A stretch of 56,310 nucleotides of DNA. Origin: an uncultured bacterium (GTDB lineage Bacteria; Bacillota; Clostridia; Oscillospirales; Oscillospiraceae). Both the position numbers and the translations under genes were made by a program. Shown piece after piece: positions 17,501 through 25,363 of the stretch. The stretch lies in contig CAMWRX010000010.1 in the NCBI GenBank assembly GCA_947176765.1, positions 1-56,310 of the forward strand. The letters run 5' to 3'. A model generated the notes under the pieces. That model made no database searches and was not told the origin of the DNA. It was given only the letters and a program-made list of their open reading frames with translations. Each line of letters opens with the position of its first letter. The stretch's first letter is position 1.

Positions 17501-18250
17501 ATGGCGGTAAAGCAGACGGCGGGCAGGCGTGACTTGGGGGAGTTCGCCCCCAAATTTGCCCAATTGAATGACGATGTACTGTTCGGTGAGGTATGGGGCC
17601 GGGAGGATCAGCTGTCCCTCCGGGACCGCAGCCTGGTCACGGTGGTGGCGTTGATGTCCCAGGGGCTGACCGATTCCTCCTTCCGCTATCACCTTGAGTC
17701 CGCGAAGAAGAACGGAATCACCAAAACGGAGATCGCGGAAATCCTGACCCACGCGGCCTTTTACGCGGGCTGGCCCAAAGCGTGGGCGGCGTTCCGCATG
17801 GCAAAGGAGGTCTGGGCCGGGGAAACCGATGGGAGCGGCAGGGCGGCCCATGAAAACGCCATGGTGTTCCCTATCGGCGAACCCAACGACGCCTTTGCCC
17901 AGTATTTCATCGGCCAAAGCTATCTCGCACCCGTTTCCAAGGATCAGGTGGGCATTTTCAACGTGACCTTTGAACCGGGCTGCCGCAACAACTGGCATAT
18001 CCACCATGCGGACCAGGGCGGCGGGCAGATTCTCATCTGCGTCGCCGGACGGGGCTACTATCAGGAGTGGGGCAGAGAGGCCGTAGAGATGAAGCCGGGC
18101 GACTGCGTCAATATCCCCGCCGGCGTCAAGCATTGGCACGGCGCGGCTCCGGACAGCTGGTTCTCCCATCTGGCTGTAGAAGTCCCAGGCGTGAACGGCT
18201 CCAATGAGTGGCTGGAGCCTGTGACAGACGAGGTCTATGCCGGCCTGTAA
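17501..18250 (+). CDS. Carboxymuconolactone decarboxylase-like / cupin fusion protein
   Basis: 249 residues with two domains. The first ~105 residues are CMD-like: LSLRDRSLVTVVALMSQGLT, then GITKTEIAEILTHAAFYAGW. The CxxC of AhpD-type peroxidase relatives is absent, leaving His and Trp there. Residues ~130-249 are a cupin: GIFNVTFEPGCRNNWHIHH, then GRGYYQEWG and IPAGVKHWHGAA, supplying the metal-binding histidines. Such fusions occur widely in anaerobes beside aldo/keto reductases and flavodoxins, with no firmly known substrate. The ATG at 17501 has GGAGG upstream and follows the TetR gene by 20 bases; it ends at a strong terminator. Confidence 0.88.
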   Translation: MAVKQTAGRRDLGEFAPKFAQLNDDVLFGEVWGREDQLSLRDRSLVTVVALMSQGLTDSSFRYHLESAKKNGITKTEIAEILTHAAFYAGWPKAWAAFRMAKEVWAGETDGSGRAAHENAMVFPIGEPNDAFAQYFIGQSYLAPVSKDQVGIFNVTFEPGCRNNWHIHHADQGGGQILICVAGRGYYQEWGREAVEMKPGDCVNIPAGVKHWHGAAPDSWFSHLAVEVPGVNGSNEWLEPVTDEVYAGL

Positions 18251-18282
18251 GCAGGTTTCGCAAATTTTCATAGAACGAAGGC

Positions 18283-18315
18283 GGCGGTCCCTGTCCAGGA
18301 CCGCCGATTTTTTTA
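18283..18315 (+). terminator. Terminator of tetR operon 1
   Basis: A 9-bp stem (18283-18291 with 18299-18307, CGGCGGTCC/GGACCGCCG) followed by ATTTTTTT. It separates the first TetR operon from the second. Confidence 0.88.
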
Positions 18316-18340
18316 TTTTTTAGAAAAGACAAAAAATGTG

Positions 18341-18398
18341 TTGACATCATGTCAGCTATGTGCTATGATTCTGACATAGCGTCACTGACGCAATGTCA
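18341..18398 (+). promoter_or_regulatory. Promoter and triple operator of tetR operon 2
   Basis: TTGACA (18341-18346), a 17-base spacer and TATGAT (18364-18369). Three 13-bp sites of the form TGAC-N5-GTCA are present: TGACATCATGTCA (18342-18354, over the -35), TGACATAGCGTCA (18372-18384) and TGACGCAATGTCA (18386-18398). The last differs by one base from the site at 16750. Sites over the -35 and just past the start point are typical for TetR repression. Confidence 0.85.
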
Positions 18399-18421
18399 GA
18401 ACAAGGGCAGGAGATGAGGAC

Positions 18422-19048
18422 ATGCCGAAAGACTCTGCGCACTTGACTCAGGCACGGCGGGAGGAAATCATCAGCGCCTGTGCCAAGCTGTATGAAACCA
18501 TGAGCTTCAAAGAGATCACCATCAAAGAGATCGCGGCGTTCACATCCTTTACCCGCACGTCGATTTATAACTATTTCCAGACGAAGGAAGAAATCTTCCT
18601 GGCGCTGCTGCAGCGAGAGTACGAGGCATGGACGGCGGATTTGAACTCGCTCCACCCCAGCGGAAGCGGCCCCCACCGTCTGGAACTGGCCGAGCAGATC
18701 TCCCGCACACTGGAACGGCGGGAGCGCCTGTTGAAGCTTCTCTCCATGAACCTGAACGACATGGAGGCGAACAGCGGCATGGAGCATCTGGTCGAATTCA
18801 AAAGGGCCTATGGGGCGTCGGTCCAAGCCATACAAGACTGCCTGCGGCGATTCTGCCCGGAGATGGAGGCAAAGGAGCGGCGGGAGTTCACGTTTTCATT
18901 CCTGCCCCTGATCTATGGAATATACCCGTATGCGGCTGTGACTGAAAAGCAGAGAGATGCCATGGAGCAGGCGCAAATCGACTTTCAATATCTGTCCATT
19001 TATGAGATCACCTTGATCGGGGCACAAAAATTATTGGGGGTTTTATGA
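18422..19048 (+). CDS. TetR/AcrR family regulator (paralogue 2)
   Basis: 208 residues, closely related to the TetR at 16860. It has the same helix-turn-helix (SFKEITIKEIAAFTSFTRTS, then IYNYFQTKEEIFLALLQREY), a similar core (LSMNLNDMEANSGMEHLVEF) and the same near-C-terminal YAAVTEKQRDAMEQA. Its ATG follows a GGAGATGAGG ribosome site, and its stop overlaps the next gene's start (ATGA). It heads the long flavodoxin operon and likely controls it through the three operators upstream. Confidence 0.92.
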   Translation: MPKDSAHLTQARREEIISACAKLYETMSFKEITIKEIAAFTSFTRTSIYNYFQTKEEIFLALLQREYEAWTADLNSLHPSGSGPHRLELAEQISRTLERRERLLKLLSMNLNDMEANSGMEHLVEFKRAYGASVQAIQDCLRRFCPEMEAKERREFTFSFLPLIYGIYPYAAVTEKQRDAMEQAQIDFQYLSIYEITLIGAQKLLGVL

Positions 19049-20088
19049 TGGAGTACACGAAATTGGGCAATTCCGAATTGTCCGTTTCCCGCATCTGCCT
19101 GGGCTGCATGGGCTTTGGCGACGCCGGGAACGGCCAGCACTCCTGGACCATTGACGAGGAACACTCTCGCGAGATCATCAAGCGGGCGCTGGAGTTGGGT
19201 GTGAACTTCTTCGACACCGCCATCGGCTACCAGAGCGGTACCAGCGAGCAGTATGTGGGCCGGGCCGTCCGAGACTTCGCCAAGCGGGAGGACATGGTGG
19301 TAGCCACCAAGTTCCTTCCCCGCACGCAGGACGAGATTGCGGCGGGCATCAGCGGCCAGCAGCATATCGAGCGGATGCTGAACAAAAGCCTGGAAAACCT
19401 GGGCCTGGACTATGTGGACCTGTATATCTACCATATGTGGGACTACCAGACCCCACTTTATGAGATTATGGACGGGCTGAACAACATGGTCAAGGCGGGC
19501 AAGGCCCGGTATATCGGTATTTCCAACTGCTTCGCGTGGCAGCTTGCCAAGGCCAACGCGTTGGCGGAACAGGAGGGCTTCGCCAAATTCGTGTCCATCC
19601 AGGGCCACTACAACCTGATTTTCCGGGAGGAAGAACGGGAGATGGCAAAACTCTGCGCAGAGGACAACATCGCGATGACGCCCTACAGTGCCCTGGCGGG
19701 CGGACGGCTTTCCAAGCGCCCCGGCGAAACCTCCAAGCGGCTCCAGGAGGACAGCTACGCCAAGCTGAAATATGACGGCACCGCCGAGCAGGACGGCGAG
19801 ATCATCCGCCGGGTGGCGGAGCTGGCGGACAAGCACGGCGTCACTATGACGGAAATCTCCCTGGCGTGGCTGCTGACCAAGGTGGCGTCCCCGGTGGTGG
19901 GGGCCACCAAGCTCCACCATATCGAGGGCGCGGCCAAGGCGGTTGACCTGGCTTTGACGGCGGAGGAGCTGGCCTGGCTGGAGGAACCCTATGTCCCCCA
20001 CGCCCTGGTGGGCGTGATGGCGCAGAACACCGCCGCCACTGCCAAGAAGCCCCATGTTTGGAGCACCGGAAATCAGGAAATCAAGTGA
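19045..20088 (+). CDS. Aldo/keto reductase
   Basis: 347 residues of an NADPH-dependent (beta/alpha)8 oxidoreductase. Motifs seen: MEYTKLGNSELSVSRICLGC, NFFDTAIGYQSGTSEQYVGR (Asp and Tyr of the catalytic tetrad), VVATKF (catalytic Lys), YVDLYIYHMWD (catalytic His), IGISNCF, and a C-terminal VVGATKLHHIEGA that binds the cofactor phosphate. No signal peptide is present, so it is cytosolic. Two adjacent ATGs (19045 and 19048) overlap the TetR stop. The substrate is unknown. It could remove a reactive carbonyl sensed by the TetR, or feed reducing power to the system; both are guesses. Confidence 0.93.
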   Translation: MMEYTKLGNSELSVSRICLGCMGFGDAGNGQHSWTIDEEHSREIIKRALELGVNFFDTAIGYQSGTSEQYVGRAVRDFAKREDMVVATKFLPRTQDEIAAGISGQQHIERMLNKSLENLGLDYVDLYIYHMWDYQTPLYEIMDGLNNMVKAGKARYIGISNCFAWQLAKANALAEQEGFAKFVSIQGHYNLIFREEEREMAKLCAEDNIAMTPYSALAGGRLSKRPGETSKRLQEDSYAKLKYDGTAEQDGEIIRRVAELADKHGVTMTEISLAWLLTKVASPVVGATKLHHIEGAAKAVDLALTAEELAWLEEPYVPHALVGVMAQNTAATAKKPHVWSTGNQEIK

Positions 20089-20106
20089 TTACGGGAGGAA
20101 TTTAAT

Positions 20107-20436
20107 ATGAGCAAAAAATTAGTAGCATACTTCTCGGCCAGCGGCACCACAGCCACGGCGGCAAAAACGTTTGTCGAGGACTACGACACCATCTTCCTGG
20201 GCTTTCCCATCTGGTGGTATGTGGCCCCCACCATCATCAACACCTTCCTGGAAAGCTATGACTTTACCGGCAAGACGATTATCCTGTTCGCAACCTCCGG
20301 CGGCAGTGACTTCGGCGGAACTGTAGCCGCTTTGAAAGACAGCGCCCCTGGAGCGGTGATCCGGGAGGGAAAGCTGCTGAATGGGCGGCAGTCCAAAGAA
20401 TCCCTCGCCGCCTGGATCGACAGCTTGAACGTGTAA
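20107..20436 (+). CDS. Flavodoxin with an internal deletion
   Basis: 109 residues, where flavodoxins of this type have ~155-180. It starts normally with the FMN-phosphate strand (KLVAYFSASGTTATAAKT), then jumps straight to YDTIFLGFPIWWYVAP. It continues normally: IINTFLESYDFTGKTI, TSGGSDFGGTVAALK, and a proper C-terminus. About 50-60 residues, covering the second strand and the segment between it and the third, are missing in frame. It has no signal peptide. The ATG has GGGAGGA upstream. Without the missing part FMN binding is doubtful, so it may be a decaying gene or a dimerising mini-protein. Confidence 0.8.
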   Translation: MSKKLVAYFSASGTTATAAKTFVEDYDTIFLGFPIWWYVAPTIINTFLESYDFTGKTIILFATSGGSDFGGTVAALKDSAPGAVIREGKLLNGRQSKESLAAWIDSLNV

Positions 20437-20449
20437 CAGGAGGCACAAT

Positions 20450-21148
20450 ATGAAACGAACACTTTCCATCTTTTTGACGTTGGCCCTTATGCTCACCCTC
20501 GCCGCCTGTGGCTCTACATCCGGGCAGGGCAGTACCGGCTCCAATCCCACCCCCACCCCAGAGGGAAACACCCTGGCTTCGACCGCACCGGAAGCAACCC
20601 CAGAAAACCAGCCGGAGGATACCACACCGGCGGATAGCGAAACACCCGGAGAAACGAGCGACGGCGGGAAGAAAATCCTGATCGCCTACTTCTCCGCCAC
20701 CAACAACACGGAGCACATTGCGAATCTCTTAAGTGAAATTCTGGATGCCGACCTCTACGAGATCACGCCGGAAACGCCCTATACCAGCGCCGATCTGAAC
20801 TATAACACCGACTGCCGCGCCAACCGGGAACAGAATGATCCAACTGCCCGTCCCGCCATCTCTGGCAGTGTGGACAACATGGAGCAGTACGACGTGATTT
20901 TCCTGGGCTATCCCATTTGGTGGGGCGAGGCCCCCAGGATCATCAACACCTTCCTGGAGAGCTATGACCTGAGTGGGAAAACCATCGCGCCTTTCTGCAC
21001 CTCCGCCAGCAGTCCTTTGGGTTCCAGCGCCAGAAACCTCCAAGGTCTGGCAGGCAATGCGGCCTGGCTGGAGGGACATCGGTTCAGCGGCGGAGCTTCT
21101 TCCGCTGATGTACAGTCCTGGGTGGACAGTCTGAATCTGAACGGATAA
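20450..21148 (+). CDS. Flavodoxin-domain lipoprotein A
   Basis: 232 residues. A lipoprotein signal ends in LAAC (Cys20), followed by a ~50-residue Pro/Thr/Glu-rich linker and a flavodoxin domain from about residue 74 (KILIAYFSATNNTEHIANLL). The domain has YTSADLNYNTDCRANREQN, YDVIFLGYPIWWGEAP and GKTIAPFCTSASSPLG. It would be anchored on the outer face of the membrane, which is unusual because flavodoxins are normally cytosolic electron carriers. It is nearly a duplicate of the flavodoxin domain at 23.3-23.8 kb. AGGAGG precedes the ATG. FMN loading outside the cell is unproven. Confidence 0.92.
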   Translation: MKRTLSIFLTLALMLTLAACGSTSGQGSTGSNPTPTPEGNTLASTAPEATPENQPEDTTPADSETPGETSDGGKKILIAYFSATNNTEHIANLLSEILDADLYEITPETPYTSADLNYNTDCRANREQNDPTARPAISGSVDNMEQYDVIFLGYPIWWGEAPRIINTFLESYDLSGKTIAPFCTSASSPLGSSARNLQGLAGNAAWLEGHRFSGGASSADVQSWVDSLNLNG

Positions 21149-21152
21149 TCAT

Positions 21153-21839
21153 ATGAAAACAAAACAAGCTGTTAAAATCTGCGTAGACGCTGCGATGACC
21201 TTGGGAATGCTGTTCCTGATGGGCTATCACCTGTGGGGAGACACCGCCCACGAATGGGTGGGCGCGGGGCTGTTCGTCCTGTTTATCCTCCACCACATTC
21301 TCAACTGGCGCTGGTGGACGGGGCTGTTTAAGGGCAGATATACCGCCGCCCGTGTGCTGCAAACGGTGGTCAATTTGCTTACCCTGGCGGCGATGGTGGG
21401 ACTGATGGTCAGCGGTGTGATCCTGTCCAGCAAAGTATTTGCGTTTCTTCCAATCAGGGGCCACATGGCCTTTGCCCGGAGACTGCACATGGCCGCCTCC
21501 CACTGGGGCTTTCTCCTGATGACGGCGCACCTGGGACTGCATTGGGGAGCGTTGCTGGGAATGGCACGGAAAGCGGGACAAACGCAGCTTTCGGGCAGGC
21601 CCAGCTCCCCATTGCCGACGATTCTTGGAGCGTTGATTGCGGTCTATGGGGTGGCCGCGATGGTCAAGCGCGATTTTGCCACCTATCTGTTTTTGCGGGC
21701 GGAATTTGTTTTCCTGGATTTCAGTGAATTAAAGGTCCTGTTTTATCTGGACTATCTGGCAATCATGGGGACGTTTATTTTCCTGTCCTACTATGCGATG
21801 AAGCTCTTGAGAAAACGCAAAGGAGGGAAAACGCTGTGA
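21153..21839 (+). CDS. DUF4405 membrane protein, cytochrome-b-like
   Basis: 228 residues with about six hydrophobic segments. Histidines occur where heme ligands would be expected: LMGYHLWGD, LFILHHILNWRWW, FARRLHMAASHWGFLL and MTAHLGLHWG. This fits the DUF4405 family, which resembles diheme cytochrome b subunits. It could carry electrons from the cytosolic or quinone side to exported acceptors; that is inference. The gene starts four bases after lipoprotein A with no clear ribosome site, so it is probably translated by coupling, and its stop overlaps the next gene's GTG. Confidence 0.85.
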   Translation: MKTKQAVKICVDAAMTLGMLFLMGYHLWGDTAHEWVGAGLFVLFILHHILNWRWWTGLFKGRYTAARVLQTVVNLLTLAAMVGLMVSGVILSSKVFAFLPIRGHMAFARRLHMAASHWGFLLMTAHLGLHWGALLGMARKAGQTQLSGRPSSPLPTILGALIAVYGVAAMVKRDFATYLFLRAEFVFLDFSELKVLFYLDYLAIMGTFIFLSYYAMKLLRKRKGGKTL

Positions 21840-22585
21840 AAAGGTGGATCGCACTCTTACTTGCCGCCGCCACTTTGCTGACAACAGCAGGCTGTGGAAG
21901 GCAAGCAAGCCAAGAGCCGACTGCTACACCTGAGAACCCTCCAGCTACCGACAGCCAGCAGACTGCCAATCAGCCGGAAACCGCTTCGTCCCCGGTCAAT
22001 GTTTCAACGACCACACCAGAGCAGGAAACACCCCGCATCCTGATCGCCTACTTCACCTGGGCTGACAACACCATTGTAGAGAATCCAAGCGCCGTGGATG
22101 TGGATGCCACTACCTCGGCCAGCGTTCTCGCCCCAGGCAACGCCGCGAAGATTGCCGGCTGGATTCAGCAGGAAGTGGGCGGCGACCTGTTCTCTATTGT
22201 GGTGTCGGAGCCGTATTCCAGCGACTATGACGAGTGCCTGGACCGGGCGGCGGACGAAAAAGCGGCCAAAGCCCGCCCCGCGCTGGTCAATCATGTGGAT
22301 GGTATGGAGAACTACGACATCGTATTTCTCGGTTTTCCGAATTGGTGGTACACCCTTCCCATGGCGGTCCTCAGCTTCGTGGAGGAATACGACTTTTCCG
22401 GCAAGACCGTCGTTCCCTTCTGCACCCATGGAACCGGCGGATTGGCCGGCACCATCCGCGATCTGACCGCCGCGCTCCCCGAAGATGTGACGATCCTTGA
22501 CCCCATCGGGGTCTATCGGCCGGAGGTAGACAGCTCCCGCCCTGCCGTCCAGGAGTGGGTCGCGGGGCTGAACCTGGATATTTGA
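21836..22585 (+). CDS. Flavodoxin-domain lipoprotein B
   Basis: 249 residues. The lipoprotein signal ends TTAGC (Cys20), then comes a ~45-residue linker rich in Pro, Thr and Gln, then a flavodoxin domain from about residue 67 (RILIAYFTWADNT). The domain continues with IVVSEPYSSDYDECLDRA, YDIVFLGFPNWWYTLP, GKTVVPFCTHGTGGLAGT. It belongs to a different subtype from lipoprotein A: it has the extended loop before the second strand, and PNWW instead of PIWW. The start is GTG at 21836, after AGGAGG and overlapping the previous stop by four bases (GTGA). Confidence 0.92.
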   Translation: MKRWIALLLAAATLLTTAGCGRQASQEPTATPENPPATDSQQTANQPETASSPVNVSTTTPEQETPRILIAYFTWADNTIVENPSAVDVDATTSASVLAPGNAAKIAGWIQQEVGGDLFSIVVSEPYSSDYDECLDRAADEKAAKARPALVNHVDGMENYDIVFLGFPNWWYTLPMAVLSFVEEYDFSGKTVVPFCTHGTGGLAGTIRDLTAALPEDVTILDPIGVYRPEVDSSRPAVQEWVAGLNLDI

Positions 22586-22632
22586 TAAAAAAGCGCAGCA
22601 TGAACGTAATTGTTACTGAGGAGATGTACAAT

Positions 22633-23793
22633 ATGAAAAAATTCAAACAGCTCGGCTCTTTCATTTTTGCGCTGGCCATGGTAGTTGCTTTGGCTGTCCC
22701 AGTTTATGCCGCCGTGGAGGACACCGGGTATTCCGATGTGGACGCCGGGGCTTCCTATGCGGAGGCCGTGATCTATTGCCGGGAGCACGAGCTGATGAAC
22801 GGCGTTGGCAATGGCCGCTTTGACCCGGAGGGGACCCTCACCCGCGCCGAGCTGGCCACCGTCCTGTGGCGGCTGGAGGATAAGCCTGTGGTCAACTACC
22901 TCATGCAGTTTTCCGATGTGGACTCTGATACCTGGTATACCGAGGCGGTGCGCTGGGCCGCATCCGAGAAAGTCATGGGCGGCTATGGCGGCGGTATGTT
23001 CGGACGTAAGGACCCGGTGACCCGCCAGGACATGGTGACCGCTCTCTGGCGCTATGCCGACAGACCCGACACCGAGGCCGGGGAGGACTTCAAGGATGAG
23101 GCCGACATCGCCAGCTATGCCTCCGCTGCCGTGGATTGGGCCGTAGCCAACGGCATCGCGGGCCCGGTATCCGATGGTGTTTTCGCTCCGAGGACCAATG
23201 CTACCCGCGCCCAGATTGCCATTGCGCTGATGAACTACGACCGCACAAAGCAGACCACTCCTACTGCTCCTACCGAGCCTGACCCCACCCCCAGCGAGGG
23301 AGGCCGCGTTCTGATTGCTTACTTCTCCGTTACCAACAATACGGAAGGAATCGCCAACCATCTAAAGGAGATCCTGGGCACCGACCTCTATGAGATCGTG
23401 CCGGAGACGCCCTATACCAGCGCCGACCTGAACTACAACACCGACTGCCGCGCCAACCGGGAACAAAACGACGCCTCCGCCCGTCCCGCCATCTCGGGCG
23501 GCGTGGACAACATGGTGCAGCACGACGTGATCTTCCTGGGTTACCCCATCTGGTGGGGCCAGGCCCCGAAGATCATCAGCACCTTCCTGGAGAACTATGA
23601 TCTCAGCGGGAAAACCATCGTGCCCTTCTGCACCTCCGGCAGCAGCCCCATCGGTTCCAGTGCGATAAATCTCCATTCCCTCGCCCCCGCCGCCACCTGG
23701 CTGGACGGCCAGCGGTTCAGCGGCAGCGCCTCCCGCTCCACGGTGGAGAGTTGGGTAAACAGCTTGGTACAGGTACTCAAACCTGCGGCCTGA
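22633..23793 (+). CDS. SLH-anchored flavodoxin
   Basis: 386 residues. A signal peptide (MKKFKQLGSFIFALAMVVAL ... YAA) is followed by three SLH repeats (TLTRAELATVLWRLED, PVTRQDMVTALWRYAD, NATRAQIAIALMNYD), a short Pro/Thr linker and a complete flavodoxin domain from about residue 224 (RVLIAYFSVTNNTEGIANHL). The flavodoxin part is very close to that of lipoprotein A (YTSADLNYNTDCRANREQN). SLH repeats bind pyruvylated secondary wall polymers, so this flavodoxin should sit in the cell wall or S-layer. I know of no characterised protein with this architecture. The start is at 22633 because GAGGAG precedes it and it gives a clean signal peptide. Confidence 0.93.
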   Translation: MKKFKQLGSFIFALAMVVALAVPVYAAVEDTGYSDVDAGASYAEAVIYCREHELMNGVGNGRFDPEGTLTRAELATVLWRLEDKPVVNYLMQFSDVDSDTWYTEAVRWAASEKVMGGYGGGMFGRKDPVTRQDMVTALWRYADRPDTEAGEDFKDEADIASYASAAVDWAVANGIAGPVSDGVFAPRTNATRAQIAIALMNYDRTKQTTPTAPTEPDPTPSEGGRVLIAYFSVTNNTEGIANHLKEILGTDLYEIVPETPYTSADLNYNTDCRANREQNDASARPAISGGVDNMVQHDVIFLGYPIWWGQAPKIISTFLENYDLSGKTIVPFCTSGSSPIGSSAINLHSLAPAATWLDGQRFSGSASRSTVESWVNSLVQVLKPAA

Positions 23794-23810
23794 ATCCTGG
23801 ACGCCAAAGA

Positions 23811-23840
23811 AGCCCCGTCCCGTTTGGGGTGGGGCTTTTT
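23811..23840 (+). terminator. Internal hairpin with T tail inside the flavodoxin operon
   Basis: GCCCCGTCCC and GGGGTGGGGC form an imperfect 10-bp GC stem around a short loop, followed by TTTTT. It lies between the SLH-flavodoxin and the FGE-flavodoxin genes. It may attenuate expression of the last four genes, or mark where separate modules were joined. Confidence 0.6.
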
Positions 23841-23867
23841 CGTATGAAATTGGAGTTGACAAATACG

Positions 23868-25343
23868 ATGAAACGAATATTTACACTGCTTTTGAGCCTC
23901 CTGCTTGTGCTTCCCTTGGCAAGCTGCGGTGGCACAGAACAACAGAACCTCTCCACTCCCTCTGAACCGGCCCAGATACCGAACCAGATTGCCACTGTAC
24001 CGTCAGACAACACATCCCCCGAGATCGCGCCGCCGGAAGAATTTATTTTGATAAACGGCGGGACCTTCCAGATGGGCAGCCCGGATTCGGAAGCATGGCG
24101 CTCAGAGGATGAAACCGCCCATACTGTCACCGTCAGCGATTTCTACATCAGCAAATTTGAACTCACCCAGGCCGAATATCAAGCGGCCATGGGCAGGGAT
24201 CCCAGCTTCTTCACCGGCGATGACCTCCCGGTGGAAAACATTTCCTGGATGGACGCCATTCACTATTGCAATACTCGCAGCACCCAGGAGGGCCTGACCC
24301 CGGCCTATACGGTGAATGGGCAGAGCGTCTCCTGGGATCAGAGCGCCAATGGTTACCGTCTACCTACGGAAGCCGAGTGGGAATACGCCTGCCGCGCCGG
24401 AACGGAAACGCCTTTCAACACAGAAACTTCCATCAGCGCGGACGAGGCCAACTATTGGGGCCACTACCCCTATTTGATCGAGGACAACTACTTCTCCCAG
24501 GGGAATCTGGAAACCAAGCCCGGCGTATACCGCCAAACCACCGTGGCGGTGGGCAGCTTTGAGCCCAACGCCTGGGGTCTCTACGATATGCACGGGAATG
24601 TGGGCGAATGGGTATGGGATTGGTACGGTAGCTATGATACGGCTGCGCAGACCGACCCTACCGGCCCTGTCAGTGGCACACGGCGGGTATATCGGGGCGG
24701 CGGCTGGAACGACTTCGCCAAAAATCTCCGCTCCGCTTACCGGGCCACCCTGCCCCCAGACAGCGCCAGCTTTAACCTGGGACTGCGGCTGGTACGGAAC
24801 GCGGTCAGCGGCGGCGGGAGTGTGGAATCGTCCTCCGCCCAGGCCGATGGGCAGACGGACGGTAATATCCTGATTGCCTATTTCTCCTGGGGCGGCAACA
24901 CCAGAGGGATCGCCGCAGAGATCCAGCGTCAAACCGGGGCGGAGCTGTTTGAAATTCAGATGGTGACGCCTTACTCCACGGATTACAATACCGTTTTGGA
25001 TCAGGCGCAGCAGGCGCAAAATGCCCAGGACCGCCCGGAACTGTCCACCCATGTGGAGGACATGAGCCAATACGACACGATCATCCTGGGTTATCCCAAC
25101 TGGTGGGCCTCCATTCCCATGCCCATTGCCTCGTTCCTGGAAGAATATGATTTTTCCGGCAAGACCATTGTCCCGTTTTGCAGCCACGGCGGCGGACGCT
25201 TCGGCCAGAGCTTGACGGCAATCACGAAGCTGGTGCCAGATGCCGTTTTAGGCGAGGGCTTGGCGGTTTCCTACTCCGGCGGCTCCGGCCTGTCGGGCGA
25301 TGTGACCGCATGGCTGGAAGAAAATAATATCCCGGCAAATTAA
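23868..25343 (+). CDS. FGE-sulfatase (SUMF1-type) / flavodoxin fusion lipoprotein
   Basis: 491 residues. The lipoprotein signal ends PLASC. Residues ~58-310 are a formylglycine-generating-enzyme/SUMF1-type domain: FILINGGTFQMGSP, YISKFELTQAEYQAAMG, LPVENISWMDAIHYCNTRS, YRLPTEAEWEYACRAG, WGLYDMHGNVGEWVWDW and VYRGGGWNDFAKNLRSAYR. Residues ~332-491 are a flavodoxin (NILIAYFSWGGNTRGIAAEI, YDTIILGYPNWW) of the lipoprotein-B subtype. FGE-fold proteins are often only ligand- or sugar-binding scaffolds; I do not see the usual copper-binding cysteine pair near the C-terminus, so enzymatic activity is doubtful. ATG at 23868 was chosen for the signal peptide; an in-frame ATG at 23844 is an alternative. 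Confidence 0.9.
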   Translation: MKRIFTLLLSLLLVLPLASCGGTEQQNLSTPSEPAQIPNQIATVPSDNTSPEIAPPEEFILINGGTFQMGSPDSEAWRSEDETAHTVTVSDFYISKFELTQAEYQAAMGRDPSFFTGDDLPVENISWMDAIHYCNTRSTQEGLTPAYTVNGQSVSWDQSANGYRLPTEAEWEYACRAGTETPFNTETSISADEANYWGHYPYLIEDNYFSQGNLETKPGVYRQTTVAVGSFEPNAWGLYDMHGNVGEWVWDWYGSYDTAAQTDPTGPVSGTRRVYRGGGWNDFAKNLRSAYRATLPPDSASFNLGLRLVRNAVSGGGSVESSSAQADGQTDGNILIAYFSWGGNTRGIAAEIQRQTGAELFEIQMVTPYSTDYNTVLDQAQQAQNAQDRPELSTHVEDMSQYDTIILGYPNWWASIPMPIASFLEEYDFSGKTIVPFCSHGGGRFGQSLTAITKLVPDAVLGEGLAVSYSGGSGLSGDVTAWLEENNIPAN

Positions 25344-25363
25344 ATTTTTGGAGGTTGACAACA

